Notes: generated from the sequence alone by a model not told the origin. A stretch of 64,000 nt of DNA from Streptomyces sp. R21 (GCF_041051975.1 NZ_CP163435.1:5985001-6049000); one strand, 5' to 3'; positions 16,749 through 26,136 are shown, counted from the stretch's first letter. Translations and numbers: made by a program.

Positions 16749-17426
16749 ATGACCCGTGTACTGCTCGCCGAGGACGACGCGTCCATCTCGGAGCCGCTGG
16801 CCCGCGCACTGCGCCGGGAAGGTTACGAGGTCGAGGTGCGTGAGGACGGACCCACCGCGCTCGACGCCGGACTGCAGGGCGGCATCGACCTGGTCGTGCT
16901 GGACCTCGGCCTGCCCGGCATGGACGGCCTGGAGGTGGCCCGCCGGCTGCGCGCCGAAGGCCACACCGTCCCGATCCTCGTCCTGACCGCGCGCGCCGAC
17001 GAGGTGGACACCGTCGTCGGTCTGGACGCGGGCGCCGACGACTACGTCACCAAGCCCTTCCGGCTCGCCGAACTGCTCGCCCGCGTCCGGGCCCTGCTGC
17101 GGCGCGGCGCCGCCGAGCCCGCGCAGCCGCCCGCCACGCACGGCGTGCGCATCGACGTCGAGTCGCACCGCGCCTGGATGGGCGAGGAGGAACTCCAGCT
17201 CACGGCGAAGGAGTTCGACCTGCTGCGGGTCCTCGTCCGGGACGCCGGCCGGGTCGTCACGCGCGACCAGCTGATGCGCGAGGTCTGGGACACCACGTGG
17301 TGGTCGTCCACCAAGACCCTCGACATGCACATCTCGTGGCTGCGCAAGAAGCTCGGCGACGACGCGGCGAACCCCCGCTACATCGCGACGGTACGGGGCG
17401 TCGGCTTCCGCTTCGAGAAGAGCTGA
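16749..17426 (+). CDS. OmpR/PhoB-family response regulator
   Basis: A 225-residue two-component regulator. The receiver domain has the acidic pair ED near the N-terminus, phospho-acceptor Asp52 in VVLDLGLPG, Thr in VLTARA and Lys in YVTKPF. The C-terminal winged helix-turn-helix (ELQLTAKEFDLL to GVGFRFEKS) binds DNA. A probable -10 element (TACCAT) seven bases before the ATG suggests leaderless translation. The kinase gene begins 85 bp downstream. The stimulus is unknown. Confidence 0.93.
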   Translation: MTRVLLAEDDASISEPLARALRREGYEVEVREDGPTALDAGLQGGIDLVVLDLGLPGMDGLEVARRLRAEGHTVPILVLTARADEVDTVVGLDAGADDYVTKPFRLAELLARVRALLRRGAAEPAQPPATHGVRIDVESHRAWMGEEELQLTAKEFDLLRVLVRDAGRVVTRDQLMREVWDTTWWSSTKTLDMHISWLRKKLGDDAANPRYIATVRGVGFRFEKS

Positions 17427-17438
17427 GGTTCGGGAGGA

Positions 17439-17464
17439 GCTCGGCTCTTCGAGAAGAGCCGAGC
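17439..17464 (+). other. Hairpin between response regulator and kinase genes
   Basis: 11-bp perfect stem (17439-17449 with 17454-17464) and a CGAG loop. It could attenuate or process the transcript so that less kinase than regulator is made. Confidence 0.55.
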
Positions 17465-17511
17465 CCGCTCCGCACCGCGGGCCCCCCACGTTTCGGTACA
17501 GGTAAGAGGAC

Positions 17512-18783
17512 ATGCGCCGTCGACTGATCCAGTCCACGCTCGCCGTCGTGCTCGTGGTGATCGCCGTCTTCGGCGTGTCCCTCGTCATCGTCGAGACCCG
17601 CACGATCGGCAACAGCGCCCAGGAGCGGGTGGACTCCGAGGCGCAGAAGCTGGCGAGCATCGTGGACAGCCGTCTCATCGGCGACGCACGCGTCAGCGGG
17701 GAGATCCTCAAGGCCCAGGTCACCGGCCAGCGGTACGCCGTGATCCGGATCCCCGGCAAGGACCCGATCGAGGTCGGCACCAAGCCCGGCGGCGACGTCA
17801 TCCACGCCAAGGTCAAGGGCGAGGAGGGCGAGACGGTCGTCGTCCAGGAGCCGCGCTCGTCCGTGACCCGGGAGGTCGGCCGCACACTGCTGATCATCGC
17901 CGCGGTCGCGCTGCTCGCCATCGTCGCCGCGGTCCTGCTCGCGGTCCGCCAGGCCAACCGCCTAGCCTCCCCGCTCACCGACCTCGCCGAGACCGCCGAG
18001 CGCCTCGGCTCCGGCGACCCCCGCCCGCGCCACAAGCGCTACGGCGTCCCCGAGCTCGACCGGGTCGCGGACGTCCTGGACAGCAGCGCGGAACGGATCG
18101 CGCGCATGCTCACCGCCGAGCGCCGCCTCGCCGCCGACGCCTCCCACCAGCTCCGTACGCCGCTGACGGCCCTCTCCATGCGCCTGGAGGAGATCACCCT
18201 CACCGACGACCCGGACACGGTGAAGGAGGAGGCGACCATCGCGCTGACGCAGGTCGAGCGCCTCACGGACGTGGTGGAGCGGCTGCTCACCAACGCCCGC
18301 GACCCGCGTACCGGCTCCGCCGTCACCTTCGACCTGGACGAGGTCATCAAGCAGCAGCTGGAGGAGTGGCGCCCCGCCTACCGCAGTGCGGGCCGCGCCA
18401 TCGTCAGCTCGGGCAAGCGGCACCTGCGGGCCGTGGGCACCCCGGGCGCGGTCGCCCAGGTCCTGGCGGCCCTCATCGAGAACTCACTCATGCACGGCGG
18501 CGGCACCGTCGCCCTGCGCACCCGGGTCACCGGCAACCAGGCCGTCATCGAGGTCACGGACGAGGGCTCCGGCGTCCCCGCCGACCTCGGCGCCCGCATC
18601 TTCGAGCGCGCGATCAGCGGCCGCAACTCCACGGGCATCGGCCTCGCGGTCGCCCGCGACCTCGCGGAGGCCGACGGCGGCCGCCTGGAAATGCTCCAGG
18701 CCCAGCCCCCGGTCTTCGGCCTGTTCCTGTCGAGGACGCCCATGAAGCGGCCGCAGCTGGAAGAAGAGCCGACGGTTCGCTGA
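17512..18783 (+). CDS. Two-component sensor histidine kinase
   Basis: A 423-residue inner-membrane kinase partnered with the upstream regulator. Helix 1 is at about residues 7-25, followed by a roughly 100-residue extracellular sensor region and helix 2 at about 124-146. Then come a HAMP-like linker, the phospho-acceptor His212 in ASHQLRTPLTAL, the N box ALIENSLMHGG, the G1 box VTDEGSGVP and the G2 box STGIGLAVARDLAEADGG. The sensor region has no recognisable domain. Confidence 0.92.
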   Translation: MRRRLIQSTLAVVLVVIAVFGVSLVIVETRTIGNSAQERVDSEAQKLASIVDSRLIGDARVSGEILKAQVTGQRYAVIRIPGKDPIEVGTKPGGDVIHAKVKGEEGETVVVQEPRSSVTREVGRTLLIIAAVALLAIVAAVLLAVRQANRLASPLTDLAETAERLGSGDPRPRHKRYGVPELDRVADVLDSSAERIARMLTAERRLAADASHQLRTPLTALSMRLEEITLTDDPDTVKEEATIALTQVERLTDVVERLLTNARDPRTGSAVTFDLDEVIKQQLEEWRPAYRSAGRAIVSSGKRHLRAVGTPGAVAQVLAALIENSLMHGGGTVALRTRVTGNQAVIEVTDEGSGVPADLGARIFERAISGRNSTGIGLAVARDLAEADGGRLEMLQAQPPVFGLFLSRTPMKRPQLEEEPTVR

Positions 18784-18813
18784 GGGTCCTCAGCTCCCCG
18801 TGCGTCGGGTGCG

Positions 18814-19353
18814 TCAGCTGACCCGCTGAGCAGGCCGCTCGGCCGGAGCCGTTTCCTCCAGGAACGATTCCGCACTCGCAACCGCCTCCCGCGCGGGCAA
18901 CGTACGGAACACCCACGTCCGGTAGGACCAGAACCGGAACAGCGTGGCGATCCCGATGCCGAGCACCTTGAAGACGTTGCGCTGCAGCGAGCTGTCCCAG
19001 CCGAAGCCGTAGATCGCCGCGTACAGAATCCCGTTCTCGATCACCAGACCCACCGCGCTGAACGCGAGGAACAGCGTCAGCTCCTTCGTGCGGGCGCTGC
19101 GGTCGCGGTCCCGGTAGGTGAAGTACCGGAAGCCCAGGTAGTTGCAGAAGATCGCGACGACGGTGGCGATGATGTTGGCCCGCACGGCCTGCAGGCTCGT
19201 GGCGTGCCACAGGAAATTCGAGACGCCGAAGTTGACGACGGTGCCCAGGGCCCCCACGGCACCGAACTTCACGACCTCGCGCGCGAGCAGGTCGAAGCGC
19301 TCACGCAGGGTGCTGCGGGGCCCCGCACGCAGCTCCGTGGAACCAGTGCCCAT
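18814..19353 (-). CDS. GtrA-family membrane protein
   Basis: A 179-residue integral membrane protein with four predicted helices (FGAVGALGTVVNFGVSNFLW, IIATVVAIFCNYLGFRYF, LFLAFSAVGLVIENGILYAA, VLGIGIATLFRFWSYR). GtrA proteins are thought to flip polyprenyl-linked sugars or aid wall and O-antigen glycosylation. NYLGFRYFTYRDRD and FRFWSYRTWVFR are family hallmarks. It is convergent with the sensor kinase and divergent from purK. Confidence 0.88.
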   Translation of the reverse strand: MGTGSTELRAGPRSTLRERFDLLAREVVKFGAVGALGTVVNFGVSNFLWHATSLQAVRANIIATVVAIFCNYLGFRYFTYRDRDRSARTKELTLFLAFSAVGLVIENGILYAAIYGFGWDSSLQRNVFKVLGIGIATLFRFWSYRTWVFRTLPAREAVASAESFLEETAPAERPAQRVS

Positions 19354-19550
19354 GGTGTCGCCAGCCCCCGTCAGTCGGATACGTCAACCCAGCCATGCTA
19401 ACCAGCGGCCCATGACCGGCGCCTGCGGACCGTCTCACGGGGGCGCAAAGACAAGCCCATGACAGCTCGGCGGGACCCGGCGACAACGGGCAAAGGGCCG
19501 GAAAAAGGGACGGAAACCGGCCACGGTGGCGTGGCCGATACTCTTGGAGC

Positions 19551-20711
19551 GTGACGTTCCCGGTAGTCGGCATGGTCGGCGGCGGTCAGCTCGCTCGTAT
19601 GACACACGAGTCAGGTATCCCGCTCGGCATCAAATTCAAGCTCCTCAGTGACACCCCTCAGGATTCCGCGGCGCAGGTCGTCGGCGATGTCGTCATCGGC
19701 GACTATCGCGACCTCGGCACGCTGCGTGACTTCGCGCGGGGCTGCGACGTGATCACCTTCGATCACGAACACGTACCCACCGAGCACCTCAGGGCCCTGG
19801 AGGCGGACGGCATCCCCGTGCGCCCCGGCCCCGACGCGCTCGTGCACGCCCAGGACAAGGGCGTGATGCGGGCCAAGCTCGACGAGATCGGTGTGCCGTG
19901 CCCACGGCACCGGATCGTGACGGACGTCGCCGACGTCGCCGCGTTCGCGGCGGAAGGCCTCGCCGAAGGCGAAGAGGGCGACGGCTTCCCGGTCATCCTC
20001 AAGACGGTCCGCGGCGGCTACGACGGAAAGGGCGTCTGGTTCGTCCGCTCCCTCGAGGACGCCGCCGACCCCTTCCGCGCGGGCGTCCCCGTCCTCGCCG
20101 AGGAGAAGGTCGACTTCGTACGGGAGCTCGCGGCGAACGTCGTACGCTCGCCGCACGGCCAGGCCGTCGCGTACCCGGTGGTCGAGTCCCAGCAGGTCGA
20201 CGGCGTCTGTGACACGGTCATCGCGCCCGCGCCCGGCATAACGGACGAGCTGGCCCTGCGCGCCGAGGAACTGGCCCTGCGCATCGCCAAGGAACTCGGA
20301 GTCGTCGGCCACCTCGCCGTGGAGCTCTTCGAGACGGCCGACGGCCGCATCCTCGTCAACGAGCTGGCGATGCGCCCGCACAACTCGGGCCACTGGACCC
20401 AGGACGGCGCGATCACCTCGCAGTTCGCCAACCACGTCCGCGCGGTCCTCGACCTGCCCCTCGGCGACCCGCGCCCGCGCGCCAAGTGGACGGTCATGGT
20501 CAACGTCCTCGGCGGCGACTACCCCGACATGTACTCCGCATACCTGCACTGCATGGCCCGCGACCCCCAGCTCAAGATCCACATGTACGGCAAGGACGTG
20601 AAGCCCGGCCGCAAGGTCGGCCACGTCAACACCTACGGCGACGACCTGGACGACGTGCTGGAGCGCGCCCGTCACGCTGCCGGCTACCTCAGAGGAACGA
20701 TCACAGAATGA
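19551..20711 (+). CDS. purK: N5-carboxyaminoimidazole ribonucleotide synthase
   Basis: 386-residue ATP-grasp enzyme that carboxylates AIR with bicarbonate and ATP in purine synthesis. Visible features are an N-terminal Rossmann-like GMVGGGQLARM, the ATP-grasp core FPVILKTVRGGYDGKG, and the metal/ATP region LVNELAMRPHNSGHWTQ. The GTG at 19551 has GGAG only one base away, but a TACTCT (19539-19544) six bases upstream suggests a leaderless mRNA. It overlaps purE by 4 bp (ATGA). Confidence 0.95.
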   Translation: MTFPVVGMVGGGQLARMTHESGIPLGIKFKLLSDTPQDSAAQVVGDVVIGDYRDLGTLRDFARGCDVITFDHEHVPTEHLRALEADGIPVRPGPDALVHAQDKGVMRAKLDEIGVPCPRHRIVTDVADVAAFAAEGLAEGEEGDGFPVILKTVRGGYDGKGVWFVRSLEDAADPFRAGVPVLAEEKVDFVRELAANVVRSPHGQAVAYPVVESQQVDGVCDTVIAPAPGITDELALRAEELALRIAKELGVVGHLAVELFETADGRILVNELAMRPHNSGHWTQDGAITSQFANHVRAVLDLPLGDPRPRAKWTVMVNVLGGDYPDMYSAYLHCMARDPQLKIHMYGKDVKPGRKVGHVNTYGDDLDDVLERARHAAGYLRGTITE

Positions 20712-21244
20712 CCGCACCCGTCCCGCCCGTCGTAGGCATCGTCATGGGGTCGGACTCCGACTGGCCCGTCATGGAGGCCGCCGCGGGGGCCCTCGACGAG
20801 TTCGAGATCCCCTACGAGGTGGACGTCGTCTCCGCGCACCGGATGCCGCACGAGATGATCGCGTACGGCGAGCAGGCCGCCGAGCGCGGTCTCAAGGCGA
20901 TCATCGCGGGCGCGGGCGGAGCCGCCCACCTGCCCGGCATGCTCGCCTCGGTCACCCCGCTGCCCGTGATCGGCGTGCCGGTCCCGCTGAAGTACCTCGA
21001 CGGCATGGACTCGCTGCTGTCGATCGTGCAGATGCCCGCGGGCGTGCCGGTCGCCACCGTCTCCATCGGCGGAGCGCGCAACGCGGGCCTGCTGGCCGCC
21101 CGGATGCTGGCCGCGCACGACGAGGAACTCCTCGCCCGTATGCGGGAGTTCCAGCAGGAGCTGGGCGACCAGGCCCGCGAGAAGGGCAAGCGGCTGCGCA
21201 CCAAGGTCGAGGGCGCGGGCAACGGCTTCGGCTTCGGGAAGTGA
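20708..21244 (+). CDS. purE: N5-carboxyaminoimidazole ribonucleotide mutase
   Basis: 178-residue class I PurE, which converts N5-CAIR to CAIR. The N-terminus GIVMGSDSDWPVM carries the conserved serine/aspartate pair, followed by SAHRMPH and GAGGAAHLPGM. The ATG overlaps the purK stop. The frame is open further upstream, but that lies inside purK. The C-terminus overlaps the dipeptidase start (GTGA), so the three genes form one unit. Confidence 0.95.
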   Translation: MTAPVPPVVGIVMGSDSDWPVMEAAAGALDEFEIPYEVDVVSAHRMPHEMIAYGEQAAERGLKAIIAGAGGAAHLPGMLASVTPLPVIGVPVPLKYLDGMDSLLSIVQMPAGVPVATVSIGGARNAGLLAARMLAAHDEELLARMREFQQELGDQAREKGKRLRTKVEGAGNGFGFGK

Positions 21245-22446
21245 CGCGGATGACCTCCCCCGACGCCGCTGCCTCCCTCGACGAAGCCCGGGACCTGCTG
21301 CGGGAGTTCCCCGTCGTCGACGGGCACAACGACCTCCCCTGGGCGCTGCGCGAACAGGTCCGTTACGACCTCGGCGCCCGCGACATCGCCACCGACCAGA
21401 GCGCCCACCTGCACACCGACCTGGGACGCCTGCGCGCGGGCGGCGTCGGCGCACAGTTCTGGTCGGTGTACGTCCGCTCGGACCAGCCGGGCGCCGTGCC
21501 CGCGACGCTCGAACAGATCGACTGCGTACGGCAGTTGATCACGCGCTATCCGTCGGACCTGCGGGGCGCGCTGACGGCCGCCGACATGGAGGCGGCCCGC
21601 GCCGAGGGCCGTATCGCCTCCCTGATGGGCGCCGAGGGCGGCCACTCGATCGCCAACTCCCTCGCCACGCTACGGGCGTTGTACGCACTCGGCGTCCGCT
21701 ACATGACCCTCACGCACAACGACAACAACGACTGGGCGGACTCGGCGACGGACGAGCCGGGCGTCGGCGGTCTGTCGGCCTTCGGCCGCGCCGTCGTGCG
21801 GGAGATGAACCGCGAGGGCATGCTCGTCGACCTCTCGCACGTGGCGGCGACGACGATGCGCGACGCGCTGGACACCACGTCCGCGCCGGTGATCTTCTCC
21901 CACTCCTCGTCGCGGGCCGTCTGCGACCACCCGCGCAACATCCCGGACGACGTCCTGGAACGGCTGCCCGCCAACGGGGGAGTCGCGATGGTGACCTTCG
22001 TACCGAAGTTCGTGCTCCAGGCCGCCGTCGACTGGACGGCCGCCGCCGACGAGAACATGCGCGCCCACGGCTTCCACCACCTCGCCACCACCCCCGAGGC
22101 GATGAAGGTCCACCGCGCCTTCGAGGAGACCAACCCGCGGCCCATCGCCACGGTCTCCACGGTCGCCGACCACCTGGACCACATGCGCGAGGTCGCCGGC
22201 GTCGACCACCTCGGCATCGGCGGCGACTACGACGGCACGGCGTTCACCCCGGACGGCCTCGGCGACGTCTCCGGCTATCCGAACCTGATCGCCGAGCTGC
22301 ACGACCGCGGCTGGTCGAGGACCGACCTGGCCAAGCTGACCTGGCAGAACGCCGTACGGGTGCTCGGCGCGGCCGAGGACGTGGCCCGCGAGCTCCAGGC
22401 GACGAGGGGACCGTCGAACGCGACGCTGGAGCAACTGGACGGCTGA
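21241..22446 (+). CDS. M19-family (renal-type) membrane dipeptidase, catalytically intact
   Basis: A 401-residue zinc dipeptidase. All expected ligands of the binuclear site are present: His29 and Asp31 (DGHNDLPW), bridging Glu132 (GAEGGHS), His200 (DLSHV), His221 (FSHSSSR) and the catalytic-site Asp329 (GIGGDYDG). It is translated from a GTG overlapping purE, or from an ATG at 21250. No signal peptide is seen, so it is probably cytoplasmic. The following gene is a degenerate paralogue. Confidence 0.92.
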   Translation: MTRMTSPDAAASLDEARDLLREFPVVDGHNDLPWALREQVRYDLGARDIATDQSAHLHTDLGRLRAGGVGAQFWSVYVRSDQPGAVPATLEQIDCVRQLITRYPSDLRGALTAADMEAARAEGRIASLMGAEGGHSIANSLATLRALYALGVRYMTLTHNDNNDWADSATDEPGVGGLSAFGRAVVREMNREGMLVDLSHVAATTMRDALDTTSAPVIFSHSSSRAVCDHPRNIPDDVLERLPANGGVAMVTFVPKFVLQAAVDWTAAADENMRAHGFHHLATTPEAMKVHRAFEETNPRPIATVSTVADHLDHMREVAGVDHLGIGGDYDGTAFTPDGLGDVSGYPNLIAELHDRGWSRTDLAKLTWQNAVRVLGAAEDVARELQATRGPSNATLEQLDG

Positions 22447-22566
22447 CGCCCGCGGACTTCCGCACGGTGGGCGAGGCGTACCCCCAAACGCCCCGCCCAC
22501 CAGGAAGCGCCCGCAGCTCCGTGCGACGGTGACCGTACTGCGATCTCTGACGTACGGAGCCCCGCC

Positions 22567-23682
22567 ATGGCCGACCTGCAGGACGAACTGCACACCACCG
22601 CCGAGGTTGGCGCGCTCGATGAGCAGCCCGCTGTCCGACCGGAGCTTCCCGCAAAGACGGCGGCCGACCCGGCCGAGGACCCGCTCGCGCGGGCCCACGC
22701 CTTCCTCGCCGCCCACCCCGTCGCCGACGGCTACAGCGGCCTGCCCTGGGCACTGCGCCACCTCCCCTGGTTCGACCTGGAACTGGGCGAGAGCTCCGTG
22801 GACACGGATGTGCCGCGGATGCGCCAGGGGCACGTGGCCGCCCTCTTCTGGTCGCTGCACCTGCCCGAGGGGCTGGCCAAGGACCGGGCCGTCGGCGCGA
22901 CCCTGGAACAGCTCGACCTCGTGAACACGGTGGTCCAGGCCCACCCCGAGGGCCTGCGGCTGGCGAGCAGCGCCGGGCAGACCACCGACGCCCGCAACTG
23001 CGGCCGCGTCGCCGTCGTCCTCGGCCCCGCCGGAGCGAGCGCACTCGGCGACTCGATGGGCATCCTGCGCGCCCTGCACGCGCTCGGCCTGCGCGCGGTC
23101 ACCCTCTCGGGCGCCTCCTGGGCGAGCGAGGTGGGCCTGACCCGGTTCGGCGAGGAGGTGCTGCGCGAGATGAACCGGCTCGGCGTCCTCGCCGACCTCT
23201 CCGGCGCCTCCGAGGCCACGACCCGCCGCGCCCTCGCCGTGTCCAAGGCGCCGGTCGTCTTCGCCCGCTCCGCGGCCCGCGCCCTGCGCCCCCACCCGGC
23301 CAACCTCCCCGACGACCTCCTCGAAGAGCTGGGCACCGCCAAGGGCCTGTGCCTGGTCCCGCTCACGGCCGAGCAGACCGGCCCCTCCGTACGGGACGTG
23401 GCCGACCATCTCGACCACGTCCGTACGATCGCGGGCCCGGAGTGCGTCGGCCTGTCGGGCACCTACGACTCCGGAAGCGCGCACCCCCAGGACCTCCCCG
23501 ACGCGTCGGGCTACCCGCGGCTGATCGCCGAACTCCTCGACCGCGGCTGGTCCGAGCCCGACCTCGCCCTGCTCACCTGGGGCAACGTCCAACGGGTGCT
23601 GCGCAACGCGGACTTCACGGCCCGCGCCGCCCGGCAGCGCCGCGATCCGTCCACGGCGAAGATCGCCGAACTCGACGGGTGA
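22567..23682 (+). CDS. Degenerate M19 dipeptidase paralogue (probable pseudoenzyme)
   Basis: A 371-residue intact frame that aligns with the preceding dipeptidase along its length (PWALR, EQLD, GVLADLS, DVADHLDHVR, GYPRLIAELLDRGW). Every metal ligand is replaced: the His/Asp pair by Tyr56/Gly58, Glu by Ala155, His by Gly213, His by Arg234 and Asp by Thr299. The frame and codon use are normal, so it is not a decaying pseudogene. It is more likely a non-catalytic protein with a structural or regulatory role. It starts 120 bp after its paralogue. Confidence 0.88.
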   Translation: MADLQDELHTTAEVGALDEQPAVRPELPAKTAADPAEDPLARAHAFLAAHPVADGYSGLPWALRHLPWFDLELGESSVDTDVPRMRQGHVAALFWSLHLPEGLAKDRAVGATLEQLDLVNTVVQAHPEGLRLASSAGQTTDARNCGRVAVVLGPAGASALGDSMGILRALHALGLRAVTLSGASWASEVGLTRFGEEVLREMNRLGVLADLSGASEATTRRALAVSKAPVVFARSAARALRPHPANLPDDLLEELGTAKGLCLVPLTAEQTGPSVRDVADHLDHVRTIAGPECVGLSGTYDSGSAHPQDLPDASGYPRLIAELLDRGWSEPDLALLTWGNVQRVLRNADFTARAARQRRDPSTAKIAELDG

Positions 23683-23687
23683 CCGGG

Positions 23688-23725
23688 GGTACGCCGGCCC
23701 GAATGCCCCGCCGGGCCGGCGTACC
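23688..23725. terminator. Terminator between convergent genes
   Basis: 13-bp perfect stem (23688-23700 with 23713-23725), immediately after the stop of the dipeptidase paralogue. Confidence 0.75.
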
Positions 23726-23744
23726 TCCTGGGTGGTTCCTCTTC

Positions 23745-24104
23745 TCAGCAGGCGCAGAGGCAGAACGGGTGCCCCGCCGGGTCCGCGTAGACCCGCCAGT
23801 TGCGTGAGCGGTCCTCCGTGTCCAGCGCCTTCGCGCCGAGCGCGAGCACGCCCTTCTCGGCCGCGTCCAGGTCCTCCACGGTCAGGTCCAGATGGAACTG
23901 CTGCGAGTCGTCGGGCGCGGGCCACTTCGGTGCTACGTGTCCGGGCGCGGCCTGGAACGCCATCGACTGCCCGCCGGGCACGCTCAGGTCGACCCAGCGG
24001 CCCTCACCCTCGACCGTGCCGCCCAGCACCTCGGCGTAGAACCCGGCGAGCGCACCCGGGTCGGGACAGTCCAGAACAATGGCGCCGAGCTTGGCGAGAG
24101 CCAT
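23745..24104 (-). CDS. VOC (glyoxalase/bleomycin-resistance-fold) protein
   Basis: A 119-residue single vicinal-oxygen-chelate domain. The N-terminal LGAIVLDCPDPGALAGFYAEVLGG and the C-terminal VYADPAGHPFCLC with a late histidine are typical. In this family the metal is usually bound by residues from paired beta-alpha-beta-beta-beta units, but the substrate cannot be predicted. It is divergent from the CGNR gene by 83 bp, so the two may share control. Confidence 0.85.
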   Translation of the reverse strand: MALAKLGAIVLDCPDPGALAGFYAEVLGGTVEGEGRWVDLSVPGGQSMAFQAAPGHVAPKWPAPDDSQQFHLDLTVEDLDAAEKGVLALGAKALDTEDRSRNWRVYADPAGHPFCLCAC

Positions 24105-24187
24105 GACTACTCCTCCTGGTTACCGGTAGAACCGGTTAAGGGGTAACGGTTACTGCATGCTCCCCCATTGGAGGTAACGTCGCAACC

Positions 24188-24691
24188 ATGAATGACCGCG
24201 CGCCCGCACCCGATGGGCTCTCCCTGGTGGAGGCCCTGGTCAACACGCTGGACCTGGCGTCGGGCGCGGACACGCTGGACAGCCCCGAGGGCCGGGCGCC
24301 CTTCGGGATCGCGGAGAGCGAGGTCGAGGCGGCCCGTGAGCTGCGTGAATCGCTGCGCGCGGTCTGCCTGGCGCACGCCGGCCACCCGCCGCACCGCACC
24401 GTGACCCCGCTGGGGGTCCTGCTCGCGGCCGCCCCGCTCGTCGTGACCGTCTCCGCGGCCGACGGCTCGGCGACACTGAGTCCCGCCGATGACCCGGCCC
24501 CCCTCGCCTCCCGCGTCGCCGCCGCCGTCGCGGAGGCCCTCACCGCCGGCACCTGGCTCCGCCTCAAGGCCTGCGAACTGCCCGAATGTCACTGGGCGTA
24601 CTACGACCGCAGCCCGGCAGGCCGCGGCCGCTGGTGCACGATGTCGGTGTGCGGGGCGCGGGCCAAGATGCGCCGCTACCGCGCGAAGTAA
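24188..24691 (+). CDS. CGNR zinc-finger (ABATE-domain) regulator
   Basis: 167 residues: an N-terminal helical ABATE-type domain and a C-terminal zinc-binding segment KACELPECHWAYYDRSPAGRGRWCTMSVCGARAKMRRYR. The family's namesake CGNR reads CGAR here. These proteins are presumed transcriptional regulators. The divergent VOC gene is the obvious candidate target, which is an inference. Confidence 0.85.
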   Translation: MNDRAPAPDGLSLVEALVNTLDLASGADTLDSPEGRAPFGIAESEVEAARELRESLRAVCLAHAGHPPHRTVTPLGVLLAAAPLVVTVSAADGSATLSPADDPAPLASRVAAAVAEALTAGTWLRLKACELPECHWAYYDRSPAGRGRWCTMSVCGARAKMRRYRAK

Positions 24692-24737
24692 GCCCTTCCG
24701 GCCCACGCCGTACCGGAGCCGTGGACAATGAGACACG

Positions 24738-24776
24738 ACTCCGGTCCGGCCGACTGAGCCTCGGCCGGACCGGAGT
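24738..24776. terminator. Bidirectional terminator hairpin
   Basis: 16-bp perfect stem (24738-24753 with 24761-24776) with a 7-nt loop between the convergent CGNR and UDP-glucose dehydrogenase genes; TCTTCT follows. Confidence 0.85.
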
Positions 24777-24792
24777 TCTTCTGCGAGGACTG

Positions 24793-26136
24793 CTAGGCGG
24801 TCGGGCGCCCCATGGCCCGGTACGTCCACCCGGCCCGGCGCCACAGCTCCGGGTCGAGGGCGTTGCGGCCGTCGAGGATCAGACGGACCGCGGCCGCTTC
24901 GCCCAGCGTCGCCGGGTCCAGCTCACGGAACTCGCGCCATTCCGTGAGGTGCAGGACGACATCGGCGCCGCGCACGGCTGCGATCGCGGAATCGGCGTAT
25001 CCGAGCGTCGGAAAGACCCGCCGCGCATTGTCCATGCCCTTCGGGTCGTACACGGTGACCTGCCCGCCCTGAAGGTGAATCTGCCCCGCGACATTCAGCG
25101 CGGGCGAATCCCGTACGTCGTCGGAGTCGGGCTTGAAAGTGGCGCCGAGCACGGCGACCCGCTTCCCGAGGAACGACCCGCCACCGAGCGCCTCCCGCGC
25201 CAGCTCCACCATCTGGCCGCGCTGGCGCATGTTGATGGAGTCGATCTCGCGGAGGAAGGTGAGCGCCTGGTCGGCACCCAGCTCACCGGCCCGCGCCATG
25301 AAGGCGCGGATGTCCTTCGGCAGACAGCCACCGCCGAACCCGATCCCTGCCCGCAGGAACTTCTTCCCGATCCGGTCGTCGTGCCCGATGGCCTCGGCCA
25401 GCTTGGCGACATCGCCGCCGGAGGCCTCGCACACCTCCGCCATCGCGTTGATGAAGGAGATCTTGGTGGCGAGGAAGGAGTTCGCGGAGGTCTTCACCAG
25501 CTCGGCGGTCGGGAAGTCGGTGACGACGAAGGGCGAGCCCTCCGCGACCGGCGTCGTGTAGACCTCGCGCAGCAGCTTCTCGGCACGCTCGCTGCGCACG
25601 CCGACGACGATCCGGTCGGGGTGCAGCGTGTCGTTCACGGCGAAGCCCTCGCGCAGGAACTCCGGGTTCCAGGCGAGCTCGGCGTCCTCGCCGACGGGCG
25701 CGAGCTCCGCGAGGCGGGCCGCGAGCCGGTCGGCCGAACCGACGGGCACGGTGGACTTGCCGACGACGAGGGCGGGGGCCTTGAGATGCGGAGCGAGTGC
25801 TTCGAAGGCGGCGTCGACGTACGACATGTCGCACGCGTACTCACCGTGCTTCTGCGGCGTGTTCACACACACGAAGTGGATGTCGCCGAACTCCCCGATC
25901 TCGGCCCAGTCCATGGTGAACCGCAGCCGCCCGGAGGATCCCTCGATTCCGGCCACATGCCTGCGCAGCAGCTCCTCGAGCCCCGGCTCGTACATCGGGA
26001 CCTCGCCCCGCTGGAGCATCTCGATCTTCTCGGGTACGACATCCAGCCCGAGGACCTCGAAACCGAGCTCGGCCATGGCCGCGGCGTGCGTGGCGCCGAG
26101 GTATCCGGTGCCGATCACGGTGATCTTGAGGGCCAT
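24793..26136 (-). CDS. UDP-glucose 6-dehydrogenase
   Basis: 447 residues. It oxidises UDP-glucose to UDP-glucuronate with two NAD+. The N-terminal Rossmann motif is ITVIGTGYLGATHAA. The catalytic cysteine lies in GIGFGGGCLPKDIRAF, with STVPVGSADR and TFKPDSDDVRDSP also conserved. The start at 26136 follows AGGAG; the frame could extend 23 codons but without a ribosome binding site. It likely feeds envelope glycan synthesis, since glycosyltransferase and LCP genes lie within 10 kb. Confidence 0.93.
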   Translation of the reverse strand: MALKITVIGTGYLGATHAAAMAELGFEVLGLDVVPEKIEMLQRGEVPMYEPGLEELLRRHVAGIEGSSGRLRFTMDWAEIGEFGDIHFVCVNTPQKHGEYACDMSYVDAAFEALAPHLKAPALVVGKSTVPVGSADRLAARLAELAPVGEDAELAWNPEFLREGFAVNDTLHPDRIVVGVRSERAEKLLREVYTTPVAEGSPFVVTDFPTAELVKTSANSFLATKISFINAMAEVCEASGGDVAKLAEAIGHDDRIGKKFLRAGIGFGGGCLPKDIRAFMARAGELGADQALTFLREIDSINMRQRGQMVELAREALGGGSFLGKRVAVLGATFKPDSDDVRDSPALNVAGQIHLQGGQVTVYDPKGMDNARRVFPTLGYADSAIAAVRGADVVLHLTEWREFRELDPATLGEAAAVRLILDGRNALDPELWRRAGWTYRAMGRPTA

